Positions 26,306-34,701 of a stretch of DNA of 64,000 nt are shown one piece after another; position 1 is the stretch's first letter; each line of letters starts with the position of its first letter. The position numbers were made by a program, and so were the translations under genes. This DNA comes from Pseudomonadota bacterium (GTDB lineage: Bacteria; Pseudomonadota; Alphaproteobacteria; Rhizobiales; Hyphomicrobiaceae): contig JAEXXM010000072.1 of NCBI GenBank assembly GCA_023405815.1, positions 1-64,000 on the forward strand. The letters are read 5' to 3'. Below the pieces are notes generated by a model. The model did no database searches and was not told where the DNA came from. It saw only the letters and a list, made by a program, of their open reading frames with translations.

Positions 26306-26878
26306 ATGCTTGTGGGATATGCGAGGACTTCCACGCTCGATCAGCGTGCGGGGTTCGAGGCTCAGCGCCGGGAGCTAAAGGAAGCCGGATGTGAGAAGGT
26401 TTTTGCGGAGCAGGTGTCAAGCGTGGCCGCGCGGGACAAGCTTGAGGCTGCGCTCGACTTCATCCGCGAGGGCGACGTGTTTGTCGTCACCAAGCTCGAC
26501 CGGCTCGCGCGATCAATGGGCGACCTCCTGAAGATCGTCGACAGGATCAAGAAGAAGGGCGCTTCGCTCCGCATCCTCGGCATGCAGCTCGATACCAAAA
26601 CGGCGAATGGCAAGTTCATGCTCAATGTGCTGGGCTCAGTCGCGGAGTTCGAACGAGAGCTAATGCTTGAGCGGCAGCGTGAGGGCATCGCCAAGGCGAA
26701 GGCAGAGGGGAAATACAAGGGGCGTGCCCCAACGGCGCGTGCGCAATCGGCCAAGGTCCTTGCCCTTCACGATGAGGGCTTGGGCGTGTCGGAGATCATC
26801 AAGAGACTAGACGGCAAGATCGGCCGCTCATCCGTCTATCGGATCTTGGAGGAGCACGCCGCCGAAGCTGCCAGCTAA
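26306..26878 (+). CDS. Serine recombinase / resolvase (Tn3-type)
   Basis: A 190-residue small serine recombinase. The catalytic serine lies in VGYARTSTLDQ at residues 8-10. The family signature KLDRLARSMGDLL is present, as are KKKGASLRILGMQLDTKTANGKFMLNVLGSVAEFERE and a C-terminal helix-turn-helix (LALHDEGLGVSEIIKRLDGKIGRSSVYRILEE). It would resolve cointegrates or invert DNA at res-like sites; an inverted repeat lies directly upstream. The ribosome binding site is GAGAGG. No transposase accompanies it, so it may be domesticated for element stability or be a relic of a transposon. Confidence 0.93.
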   Translation: MLVGYARTSTLDQRAGFEAQRRELKEAGCEKVFAEQVSSVAARDKLEAALDFIREGDVFVVTKLDRLARSMGDLLKIVDRIKKKGASLRILGMQLDTKTANGKFMLNVLGSVAEFERELMLERQREGIAKAKAEGKYKGRAPTARAQSAKVLALHDEGLGVSEIIKRLDGKIGRSSVYRILEEHAAEAAS

Positions 26879-26902
26879 GCGGTCTAACGCCGAAGATTAC
26901 GA

Positions 26903-26930
26903 AGGGCGCCTCCTCGTGGGGCGCCTTTGT
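26903..26930 (+). terminator. Probable terminator after the resolvase
   Basis: AGGGCGCC and GGCGCCTTT pair across a TCCTCGTGG loop, followed by TTTGTCGTTT. It is 25 bp after the resolvase stop and 66 bp before the next start. Confidence 0.6.
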
Positions 26931-26995
26931 CGTTTCATGGGGAGGCCGCGTGTCTGTCCCTCAGCCATCTATCTTATTTCGCGAAAGGAGTATCG

Positions 26996-27550
26996 ATGCC
27001 AGAGCTGCCACAGCAGCAATCACCTAAGCCGCCCCCTAAGTGGCCCGACCTGCCACCGTGCCGACCCTTCGAGCCGCGCCGCTGCGCCGTCACACCACGA
27101 GCCCATGAGTTCGTCTCAGAAGTCGCGACCGTGCGCGGCAACCTAGCGGCTTATTACCGTTGGGCTCGCGCGGACTGGAGCACCGCCGACAAGCTCGCAC
27201 TAGGCGCGGCGCAAGAGGCCATCTTGTGCGACCTCGCCCTGCTGCTGATCAACGCCGAACCGGGGGGCCCGAAGTACCTGACCGTCGATGTGGGAGAGGT
27301 TGCCTGGATGCAGAGCAACGCACCAGCACACCCTCTGGCGCTGTTCCCTGACGCGCTCTGGCACTTGGCCGGCTGCTGGCTCATTGACGTGAACTCGCAC
27401 AGCTACCAGCCCGGATGCTCCGGTGAGCTAGGCTTCAAGGCCCGCGGGGAGTTCGGGGCGACCGTCGCACGTCTCGGGCTTCAGGCGGACGACTTCGGTT
27501 GCGCCGACTGGGTGTCTCCGATGCGGCGCAACGTGGTGCGGCTACCGTGA
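26996..27550 (+). CDS. Hypothetical protein coupled to the polymerase-like gene
   Basis: A 184-residue protein of unknown family. It begins with a proline-rich segment (MPELPQQQSPKPPPKWPDLPP) and continues with a helical region (residues 45-90). A conserved-looking part with several tryptophans follows (EVAWMQSNAPAHPLALFPDALWHLAG, DVNSHSYQPGCSGELGFKARGEFGATVARLGL). The ribosome binding site GAAAGGAG is excellent, which fixes the start at 26996. Its stop codon overlaps the GTG start of the next gene, so the two are translationally coupled and probably act together. Confidence 0.7.
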   Translation: MPELPQQQSPKPPPKWPDLPPCRPFEPRRCAVTPRAHEFVSEVATVRGNLAAYYRWARADWSTADKLALGAAQEAILCDLALLLINAEPGGPKYLTVDVGEVAWMQSNAPAHPLALFPDALWHLAGCWLIDVNSHSYQPGCSGELGFKARGEFGATVARLGLQADDFGCADWVSPMRRNVVRLP

Positions 27551-28926
27551 GCGTGCCTGTATCGCGTGGGGCGCGGATGGGAGAGACGCCCGTGCGCCCC
27601 TTCGCTCCCCATCGGACAGCCAAGAGCGACGCCGCCAAGGCTCTCGTTCACGACATCGCCGCCGAACTAAGAGCAAAGGAGAAACGCCAGCGAGCACCAA
27701 AGGCCCGCGACCAAGAGACGTTTCTCGCGACCGTTGAGCCCGTGATTGCGGATGCCATTCATCTGACCCTCAGTGCTTCCCCAGATGCACCCGCGTGGCT
27801 CACCATCACGCGCTCTAATGCCCTCCTTGGGCGCCTCTCAACGCACTACCGCGCGCCCGCCCTCAACGGGAAGCTGCCGAATATCCTCGACGCGCTCCAC
27901 ACGGCGGGATGGATAGCGCAACGCAAAGGTGACCGCTCAGCGTATGCGCTGATATTCACAGACCAGGAAGGCGAGATGCGTGAGCGCCGAGCGACAACAA
28001 TCAAAGCCGGCCCGCGGCTGCTAACCGCAATCGTTACCCTCGGCATCACCTTTGAGGATCTTGAGCGGACGCGAGGGCCGGTCATCGTTCTGAAGCAAGC
28101 CCGCCCGAGCCGTTGGGAGGCAGCGCCTTTGGTGAGCTTCGCGGAGACAGCCGAGACGCTGCGCCTTGCGCGCGAGATGGAGAGCATAAACCAGGGACTG
28201 GCAAAGGCCGATATAGGCCTAGCGAACGGCGAGCAACACCACATCGACGTGACCGATCGACGACTCCATCGGAGTTTCACTCAGGGAGACTTCAGGTGCG
28301 GCGGAAGGTTAGCCGGAGGCTTCTGGCAGAACATGCCGCGCGAGCTGCGTCTCTCGTCTCTGTTGATCGAAGGCGAGCCCGTGGCGAGCATCGACTTCAA
28401 TTCGTTCAACGCCCGAGCGCTCTATTCCATGGCCCGCACTCCGGCGCCCGGCAGCGATCTCTATCTCATCGCCGGTCTTGAGGAGTTTCGTCCCGGCGTA
28501 AAGCGTTTCTTCAACGCCCTACTGTTCGCCGGGGGCCGCGCTCAAATGAGGAAGCCGCGACGTACACCTGAGGAGAAGCGCGCGGGGATCGTCTTGCTGC
28601 CGGACGATTGGCCGGCCGATCGGGTGTTGGCGGCGCTAACAGAGAAGCACGGCGCCATAAGCCGCTACTTCGGGACGAACGTCGGGCATGAGTTGCAGCG
28701 TGCCGAGAGTGACATTCTCGTGCGAGTCCTATTGGCCCTCAAGCGTCGTGGCGTGACGGCGCTGCCACTTCACGACTGCGTATTGATCGGAAGGTCTAAG
28801 GTGGAGGAGGCAAAGAGAGTGATGAGGGATGTATCAAGAGCGGTGTTGGGTAATGCGATACCCACGACGGTAGAGGGAGGAGACACTTCAGGCGCCACTC
28901 GACGCTCCCTTAAGTCCTCCCCTTAG
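27547..28926 (+). CDS. Minimal family-A-like polymerase
   Basis: A 459-residue protein whose C-terminal half carries a polymerase palm pattern. Motif A is SIDFNSFNARALY (Asp at about 283), comparable to DYSQIELR. A motif B-like helix is GVKRFFNALLFAG (Lys at about 319), comparable to K-x-x-N-x-G. Motif C is LPLHDCVLIG (His-Asp at about 409-410), comparable to HDE. Before motif A, RLHRSFTQGDFRCGGRLAGGFWQNMP is a marked segment. The N-terminal 200 residues include winged-helix-like sequence and no 3'-5' exonuclease motifs. At half the size of Pol I it lacks proofreading. Whether it makes DNA or RNA is unknown. The start is GTG 27547, overlapping the preceding stop (GTGA). Confidence 0.6.
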   Translation: MSVPVSRGARMGETPVRPFAPHRTAKSDAAKALVHDIAAELRAKEKRQRAPKARDQETFLATVEPVIADAIHLTLSASPDAPAWLTITRSNALLGRLSTHYRAPALNGKLPNILDALHTAGWIAQRKGDRSAYALIFTDQEGEMRERRATTIKAGPRLLTAIVTLGITFEDLERTRGPVIVLKQARPSRWEAAPLVSFAETAETLRLAREMESINQGLAKADIGLANGEQHHIDVTDRRLHRSFTQGDFRCGGRLAGGFWQNMPRELRLSSLLIEGEPVASIDFNSFNARALYSMARTPAPGSDLYLIAGLEEFRPGVKRFFNALLFAGGRAQMRKPRRTPEEKRAGIVLLPDDWPADRVLAALTEKHGAISRYFGTNVGHELQRAESDILVRVLLALKRRGVTALPLHDCVLIGRSKVEEAKRVMRDVSRAVLGNAIPTTVEGGDTSGATRRSLKSSP

Positions 28927-29015
28927 AACCCCTCCTCCTCCGGGGGCAATATAGAGTTCATAAGCCCCTCCCCTGTTCTCTAACCATCCAACCGAAAGGA
29001 GGTGACTAGCTCACC

Positions 29016-29372
29016 CTGACTAATCGCATTCCTTCTCCTCTTCGCGCTGTGCGCGCTCACTGCCTCTGGTGCAGCGGCTCCGCAAGCGAAGTCACCAAAT
29101 GCCCCGCCCGAAGCTGTCCCTTGTGGCCCTTCCGGTTCGGGCGTCGACCTAACCCCGATAGCACCGCCACCGCTACTCGCCTCCACCCTCACGAGCAGCC
29201 CGCGACGCTGCGCCAACTGATCGCGCTCGGCTTCTCCGCCTTGCGTGCCATCAAGCGGCGCTGCCTCGACTGCTCCGGCGGGGCGCGATCTGAAGCGAGA
29301 ACCTGCAGGCACACCCAATGTGAACTTTGGGCGTATCGCTGCGGGCGCAATCCAAATCGTGTTCGCCGCTAG
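29016..29372 (+). CDS. Small double-CxxC zinc-knuckle-type phage protein, non-ATG start
   Basis: About 118 residues with two matching cysteine modules: AVRAHCLWCSGSASEVTKCPARSCPLWPFRFG and AIKRRCLDCSGGARSEARTCRHTQCELWAYRCG. Each has CxxC plus C-x4-C followed by LW-P/A-(F/Y)R-G, so the protein is an internal duplication. Such small zinc-binding proteins are common in phages of alphaproteobacteria. There is no ATG. The module's lead-in (TNRIPSPLRAVRA) continues upstream of the GTG at 29049, so the start is probably the CTG at 29016, 13 nt after AGGAGG; a stop at 29007 limits further extension. Confidence 0.6.
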   Translation: MTNRIPSPLRAVRAHCLWCSGSASEVTKCPARSCPLWPFRFGRRPNPDSTATATRLHPHEQPATLRQLIALGFSALRAIKRRCLDCSGGARSEARTCRHTQCELWAYRCGRNPNRVRR

Positions 29373-29497
29373 CATCCCAAAACCCCGTCTCACGTGCGGT
29401 TTTCCGCCTATGCCTGACCTCGCCGCTACCCTAGTAGCCGGGACCAAGCGCGGCCGGGAATCGCGACGTGGGACGGCCCTTTCGAAGGAAACTCACA

Positions 29498-30124
29498 TTG
29501 CCCCCTAAGAGAACCTGCCAGCGCAAGCTGGGGGAGCTTTCGCTCGTGTCCGAGGACCTGCCTCCCCGGAAGAGTGAGCCCCACCAACGCATCCTTTCTG
29601 GGCGCTTCGAGCTGGCGCCCCTCCTCGACAAGTGCCGCGAGGTTCGCGGTGTCTGCTTCCCTGATCGCGGCTTCATCCGTCTCAAGGTCGCGGGCTACTA
29701 CGCTACCTATGGAGCCCCCGAGCGCTACTCGCTCGTAGCCCTCGACACGAACGCGCACGGCTACGACTTGCGTGGCTACAAAACAGCCGGCCGGTTCAAG
29801 AGCGGCTCATCGTATAAGCGCCCGTCACACGACTTGTGCGAGCCCAGTCATGTGCCCGTGTGCTGGGGCTATCGGGGGCTGGAGGGCGACAGCTTGTTCG
29901 CTTCGCTATCGGGCGGGGCGGTGGTGGAAGCGTTGGGGGAGCTTGAGGCGCGGTGCGGAGAGCGGCCCTTGGCGATTGAGGTGCGCGTTCAGATGGTGTG
30001 GCTGAAGCCGGATGACGCGGACTCGAAGCGGGCGCTTATGAGTTGGGCTCTCCCCGTGATCCGCCGCAGAAGCAACGGTTGCGTTGTGAAGCTCGACGAA
30101 TCGCTGCGACGAGGCTCAGGCTGA
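29498..30124 (+). CDS. Hypothetical island protein (208 residues)
   Basis: No recognised family. A basic start (MPPKRTCQRKLGELS) is followed by RFELAPLLDKCREVRGVCFPDRGFIRLKVAGYYATYGAPERYSLVALDTNAHGYDL, a beta-rich-looking module. A C-terminal part (ERPLAIEVRVQMVWLKPDDADSKRALMSWALPVIRRR) follows. The probable start is TTG 29498, with GAAGGAAA 8 nt upstream; a GTG at 29468 is the alternative. It follows the double-CxxC gene on the same strand and may belong to the polymerase transcript. Confidence 0.55.
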   Translation: MPPKRTCQRKLGELSLVSEDLPPRKSEPHQRILSGRFELAPLLDKCREVRGVCFPDRGFIRLKVAGYYATYGAPERYSLVALDTNAHGYDLRGYKTAGRFKSGSSYKRPSHDLCEPSHVPVCWGYRGLEGDSLFASLSGGAVVEALGELEARCGERPLAIEVRVQMVWLKPDDADSKRALMSWALPVIRRRSNGCVVKLDESLRRGSG

Positions 30125-30141
30125 GCAAGCAAGCCCTCTGG

Positions 30142-31095
30142 CTAGCTCGCCCCTGCATCTTCCGAATAGCGCGACTGGCGCGAATTATGGTCGTGATCGC
30201 GCTCGTCTACCCGAAACCCCCGGCCATCCTCGGTACCGCGAAGGCAGAAAGTATCGGTATGGATTGCGCCCGTCGGATCCGCGTATTCCAGGATGGCATA
30301 GAGAACGAGAAGCGTAGCTGCGCCGCCACGGAAGATTTGGCCCGCTTCGGCTCCCGCGACATTCAATTGCCGATCATTGCTTCCGTCCCTGCTCAGAAGC
30401 CGGCCCCCAGCTTCGATAACAGCGTACGATGTGTCCGCAATGGCTTCGGGGCCTGTAAGCGGGAACGCTGGATTGTGCCTCAAGCTAATAGCTGCCGAAA
30501 GCATCACGGCCGGCAGCTTTCCGTAGTTCTTAATCGCGTAGCGTATGGATGGCGGCCCATCAAGGGTGTAACCTAGTGAGGTCTGGACCACTTCAATGAA
30601 GAGGTAGGGGCGTTCCAAACCCCGCAGCGCACGCTCAGAAGTATCCGCGGACCGCTGGCCATGTCTTGCAGAATCGGCACTCGCACGCGCCGAAGCGGCG
30701 GCCGCCTGCGTCGACAGCGTCGCGAGGTAAATCGTCGCCAACAAGCCAAGCACGCCGAAAGCGCTCAGCCAAGCCTGGTAGCAGCTAATCTCCAGTGAGC
30801 GTTCTGCGGCTAAAGCCACGCGTCGCTGCGCGTAGAGGTCTTCACAGTCGACGTAGCTTGGCGGCCGGGCGTATTCCGCCGCAGCGGGAGGCTTATAATC
30901 TTCGTCAATGTAGACTGGCCACGCGTGCTTTTCGGGGCACTTTTCGTACTCGCGACGCCCTTCTGCACCGGGGGGCCGTTTGCTCGACAATTTGCAGCAG
31001 CTCACTGCACCAAATGTAGCCACACCTACTACCGCTAGGACAATAAGGAGCATCAACGTCCCTGATGCGATGGGCCGACCATGCCACCAAGCCAA
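30142..31095 (-). CDS. Hypothetical membrane protein
   Basis: A 317-residue protein with an N-terminal membrane segment (GTLMLLIVLAVVGVATFGAVSCC), a short polar part with an ECPEK-like cysteine pair region, and a second hydrophobic stretch (LSAFGVLGLLATIYLATLS). A coiled-coil-prone segment (TQAAAASARASADSARHGQRSADTSERAL) and a soluble C-terminal domain beginning LERPYLFIEVVQTSLG and NYGKLPAVM complete it. This layout recurs in unnamed proteins of many proteobacteria and its function is unknown. It is convergent with the gene ending at 30124 (18-bp gap). Confidence 0.65.
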   Translation of the reverse strand: MAWWHGRPIASGTLMLLIVLAVVGVATFGAVSCCKLSSKRPPGAEGRREYEKCPEKHAWPVYIDEDYKPPAAAEYARPPSYVDCEDLYAQRRVALAAERSLEISCYQAWLSAFGVLGLLATIYLATLSTQAAAASARASADSARHGQRSADTSERALRGLERPYLFIEVVQTSLGYTLDGPPSIRYAIKNYGKLPAVMLSAAISLRHNPAFPLTGPEAIADTSYAVIEAGGRLLSRDGSNDRQLNVAGAEAGQIFRGGAATLLVLYAILEYADPTGAIHTDTFCLRGTEDGRGFRVDERDHDHNSRQSRYSEDAGAS

Positions 31096-31300
31096 CTTGC
31101 AATTCCTCTACCAACGCCTTGCATCGGACTATAATGAATTTAAGTGCCACTGTTCGAGGCCATCAAGCGCCGCCTCCAATGCGAGTGCTGTCGGCCAACA
31201 GATCATCCTGCGTGGTTATCGGCGCAGCTTTCGTCTCCGGCTCCGCTCTCCCGAGCGCCGCCTGTACTTTCTGTCCTCCTCGACCTCCTCAGCGTGGTAC

Positions 31301-32482
31301 TCAGCATTCTCTGACGCCCGCAGAGGCGCGTTGGGGTGGCCAAAATGAGCGGAAACGCCTCGATACCCCAGGCCCGAACATGGTGGACCACTCGGCTTTG
31401 AAACGTTCTAGCGACTTTCTTTCTCGCTCTTCGCGCCGCGCGTCCTCGAAGCCCTGTTCCCAGGGACGGTGGCCGTACTCTCCGAACCCTTCCGATGTGC
31501 CGTCCCTAAATCCGAAGTAGACTTGTCCGCCCATGTGCACGTGACGCGGGTCCGGCATGAACAAATAGCCGTCGCCAAGTTTCCGCCAATGCGTACTCTT
31601 CAATCTCTGCTCTGGATATAGCCAAGAGCGACTTGCTCCGGCGATGAAGCGGTGCGCCCGGCGCTTCGTAATGTAATTGATCTGCAGAACCTCCTCCTCG
31701 CTCAGGGTTCGATTGAATTGTATGTCTTGAAACGAAAACACGGCTGACCGGAAGAGGTTTGGGTTAGGTCTAATATTAAGGCCGCTTTGATAAGGATTGC
31801 GGACCCAAGACAAATTAGTCAGGATCAAGACCGTGTCGAGATCAAGTGGAAAATAGGTGTGGGTGCCCACCAAACGGATGTCGGGATCGCTGAAACCCCG
31901 ACACCACCTTGAATCTGGAAAACACTCACGGTTGTAGACCGTAACCGGGTGATCGGAGATAATGAACTTCGTCGGCGAAGCCGATGCGCTGGCTATCTGC
32001 CAAATGGATTCAGTCCAGATTGCGCAGTAGATATTCTTCAGATGCTGCAGGGCTAATAGTGCGGCGGTGCGATGTTGCAGCCTGGTCTGTCGTTCGAATG
32101 ACCCAATGCCCTTCGGGGTTCTGAGCTTCTGCAAGCTCATGTAGGTCATCAGAATTTGAAACGCAGTATCATGCGCCGTGAAGGGCTTGTATGCGGAAAA
32201 AAACTCGAGCGCCGGCTTCGCAGTATTATCGATCTGCCCAAAAAAGAACTGCTCGATATCCGTACTTTCGACAGCCCCCCAGCGCGTCGTATAGAGATCC
32301 TCCTGCGCGAAGCAGCGCGCTGGCGCGCGGTGCATAGGCTGGTCGACAGTCCAATTAGATTCGTCTCGCCGTCGCACTTCGGGTACGAGATCGAGGTACC
32401 AATACTTGTGCTCGCCGGGTTCTAAGAATCGCTTTTGGTACCATTGCGGGACGTAGTGGTTGTGTCGGTAGTCTCGTGTCAT
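31301..32482 (-). CDS. DUF4238 domain-containing protein
   Basis: A 393-residue protein opening with HNHYVPQWYQKRFLEPGEHKYWYLDL, the HyvPq.yL..F motif of DUF4238. Later come the family-like ISDHPVTVYNRE and FPLDLDTVLILT. DUF4238 proteins have no established activity and occur sporadically in defence and mobile regions. The start at 32482 (MTRDYRHNHY) gives the usual short N-terminus. It is transcribed divergently from the AlbA_2 gene (229 bp between), with which it may form a functional pair. Base composition is less GC-rich than the core. Confidence 0.8.
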   Translation of the reverse strand: MTRDYRHNHYVPQWYQKRFLEPGEHKYWYLDLVPEVRRRDESNWTVDQPMHRAPARCFAQEDLYTTRWGAVESTDIEQFFFGQIDNTAKPALEFFSAYKPFTAHDTAFQILMTYMSLQKLRTPKGIGSFERQTRLQHRTAALLALQHLKNIYCAIWTESIWQIASASASPTKFIISDHPVTVYNRECFPDSRWCRGFSDPDIRLVGTHTYFPLDLDTVLILTNLSWVRNPYQSGLNIRPNPNLFRSAVFSFQDIQFNRTLSEEEVLQINYITKRRAHRFIAGASRSWLYPEQRLKSTHWRKLGDGYLFMPDPRHVHMGGQVYFGFRDGTSEGFGEYGHRPWEQGFEDARREERERKSLERFKAEWSTMFGPGVSRRFRSFWPPQRASAGVREC

Positions 32483-32711
32483 GCAAGAAGCCTAATCACT
32501 CAGATGACTGAATAATGGCAACCGATAGGGGCGCACAGCGGGCGGAACGTGCTTGTTGACTGTGTAATCGCTCAGCGTGGTTGGACGCAGAGCCTCCACC
32601 CGATCGTGGCGCGGATTAGATGTCCACAGACGGCGGTCCGGGCGGGCCACACCAGCCGCGAAATCACATTAGGATCGCTCTTGACGTTTAGCAGAAGCGG
32701 GCTCGCTCAGC

Positions 32712-33968
32712 ATGTTCTTCGATAAGCCGTTCGATGCAATCACACTCGGCGACGTTCAATGGCTTGTTCAAACTCAGGTGCCCGAAAGCACCGACTTAGA
32801 ATACAAGCGCGAGCTGGCAGGCGAGAAGGGTGCACCTGATCCTTGGCAGTCTGGCACCGATAAGATCGGGCGTACCGCCATAACTTCCATCGTCAAAGAG
32901 CTAGTTGCGTTTGCCAACGCAGGCGGCGGCTACCTTGTGCTTGGCGTTGCGGAGTCTCAAGACAAGCCAGCGAGGGCAGCGGCTATCGCGCCCGTGAGGG
33001 CGGCTGACGAACTCGCCGAGCGTCTCAAGAGAATATGCCGAGACAACATCGAACCACCAATCTTCGGCCTCGATGTTCGCGCCTTGGCTGATCAAGAGTC
33101 CGAAGCCGGCGTCGTGATCCTGAAAATTGCCGAGAGCCCCTACGGGCCGCATCGATCACGCTGCGATAAGGAATGCTATGTGCGAAAGAACGAGGACTCC
33201 GTACCCATGACGATGGACGAAATTCATCGACGCGTTATCGAAATGGGTCGGAGATTGGATCGTATCGACGCATGGTTCACACAGCAGCGGCTTCAGGGAG
33301 TCGATGCCGGGTGGGCAATCAGAGCAGTGGCGCGGCCAATGGGGCCGTTCCTCCTGCCGGGCGTGCATAAAGAACGTAACGCACATCCGGTCATCCGACC
33401 TATTAAAGTCCACTCAAATAAAGGGGCGGGGTGGCTCACCAACATGTGGGCAAGCGCTTTAAACTGGCGGCCCGTAGTTCGGGGAACGAAGTGCGCTGAC
33501 GATCACGGCAACAGCAGCGTCACCACACTTGAAGTCTATGAGGACGGCTCCATCGTGTTCGACTGGCGATGGCCGCGGAAACTGGAGGAGCGGGAAAAAG
33601 GCCTCTGCATGGACTGGTTCGCCGCGACCTTTGGCAATCTGCTCTTGTCAATCGAGCGACTTCGACTCGTTGCCAACAACCCGGTGGAATTTGGAGTAGA
33701 GGTGTCCGTTGCTGTCCATGGGGAAGCGTTGACTAGGAAGCCCTATTGGGACAACTGGCACGGCGCGATGTCGACGGGTCGGTTTCCAGTTGGAGCAAGC
33801 ACCCTTGGCCGTTATCCGGTCGGTGCTTCATCGACGTTCGCCGAGATCACCAAATTATTTGAGACGGACGTGTGCCATTTGGCCGGCGCCGAGGCGACTG
33901 ACATCACCTTTTTTGACTATACTGCCGATCTGGCCGCTCTAAGAGGTCAGCTTGGTGTCGCTGCGTAA
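32712..33968 (+). CDS. AlbA_2/Schlafen-like ATP-binding domain protein
   Basis: A 418-residue protein with an AlbA_2 (Schlafen AAA_4-type) domain at about residues 10-165. ESTDLEYKREL near the start, IVKELVAFANAGGGYLVLGVAES and a late RCDKECYVRKNEDSVPM are the conserved blocks. The family is linked to nucleic-acid-related defence and regulation. The C-terminal 240 residues (AWFTQQRLQGVD...) are of no recognised family, so this could be the effector part. Start ATG 32712 with a modest upstream site. Inside the mobile island, next to DUF4238, it is a candidate anti-phage gene, by inference. Confidence 0.8.
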   Translation: MFFDKPFDAITLGDVQWLVQTQVPESTDLEYKRELAGEKGAPDPWQSGTDKIGRTAITSIVKELVAFANAGGGYLVLGVAESQDKPARAAAIAPVRAADELAERLKRICRDNIEPPIFGLDVRALADQESEAGVVILKIAESPYGPHRSRCDKECYVRKNEDSVPMTMDEIHRRVIEMGRRLDRIDAWFTQQRLQGVDAGWAIRAVARPMGPFLLPGVHKERNAHPVIRPIKVHSNKGAGWLTNMWASALNWRPVVRGTKCADDHGNSSVTTLEVYEDGSIVFDWRWPRKLEEREKGLCMDWFAATFGNLLLSIERLRLVANNPVEFGVEVSVAVHGEALTRKPYWDNWHGAMSTGRFPVGASTLGRYPVGASSTFAEITKLFETDVCHLAGAEATDITFFDYTADLAALRGQLGVAA

Positions 33969-33991
33969 TCGTCTTTAACAAAATCATCCCC

Positions 33992-34114
33992 TCAACCGCG
34001 CATAACCAGCGCCCAAAGGAGCGCAACGCAGAACCCGAACCATGCAACACCGACTAGCCACATCCCAGGCATCGGCGGTGGCTTTGGCGGGTGCTTGTCG
34101 TATCCGCTGACCAT
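33992..34114 (-). CDS. Very small single-span membrane protein (40 residues)
   Basis: ATG at 34114 opens a 41-codon frame: MVSGYDKHPPKPPPMPGMWL, then VGVAWFGFCVALLWALVMRG. A proline-rich cytosolic head precedes one transmembrane helix (about residues 19-37), and GAGGG lies 6 nt upstream. The M-SGYD-PP...W-membrane layout recurs in tiny phage or prophage proteins of Hyphomicrobiales as far as I recall. Function unknown. It lies between the AlbA_2 gene and the lipoprotein gene, on the opposite strand. Confidence 0.55.
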   Translation of the reverse strand: MVSGYDKHPPKPPPMPGMWLVGVAWFGFCVALLWALVMRG

Positions 34115-34199
34115 CTGCGCCCTCACATAGACCCGCTTACGGATAGCAGACATTGCCGCTCCGCGTACCGAGCGATATCCTCCCCTCGGGGGTGAGCCA

Positions 34200-34625
34200 A
34201 TGTTTGGGCGTGGGGTCCTCAGCTTCCTGTCTGTGATCGTGGTGGCGTGCGCAGCTCAGCAAGCCGCTAACACCGGAAGCGTCACTTCCGCTGGTCCGTC
34301 GCCGGTCCTCACGACACAAGCTCTCCCGGTAGTCTCGGAACATGCTCGCGGCGCGAGCCCAACTCCGTCGCCGCCAAGCGAAGCGCCTGCTGAGAAGAAG
34401 GCGAGGCCGACGCCCACTGACGCAGCGATCATTGCAGCGATACTCAGGGAATCGCGGGCGGCTTATCCGGGGCCATGCGGGTGTCCTGAGGATCGAGACA
34501 GTGCGGGACGGAGATGTGGTCGCCGTAGCGCATACTCGAAGCCCGGCGGGTACTCGCTCTACTGCTATCCGCGAGACGTGCCGTCGCGGTTGATCGAGCA
34601 ACGCCGCTCCATGGCGGCGCACTGA
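34200..34625 (+). CDS. Small lipoprotein, phage/island type
   Basis: A 141-residue protein with a signal peptide ending in a lipobox-like VVAC (FLSVIVVACAAQQ), so it is probably a lipoprotein. A low-complexity proline/alanine/threonine linker spans about residues 30-75. The cysteine-rich end reads ILRESRAAYPGPCGCPEDRDSAGRRCGRRSAYSKPGGYSLYCYP. This CxC...C...C module with RSAYSxPGG is a recurring small domain in phage and bacterial proteins of unknown role. The start follows GGGGGTGAGCC. Confidence 0.7.
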   Translation: MFGRGVLSFLSVIVVACAAQQAANTGSVTSAGPSPVLTTQALPVVSEHARGASPTPSPPSEAPAEKKARPTPTDAAIIAAILRESRAAYPGPCGCPEDRDSAGRRCGRRSAYSKPGGYSLYCYPRDVPSRLIEQRRSMAAH

Positions 34626-34701
34626 TGCCAGGCTACCAGCTCACCTGAGCACCTACACGAACCACGCGACGGCGCGCGACTAGCGAACCCGTCCTCGTAC
34701 T

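Noticed and set aside
19861..26878. A separately bounded inner element with its own direct repeats
   Set aside because: I looked at the spaces beside the second integrase and the resolvase and found no convincing repeated ends; the idea is kept only as a question.
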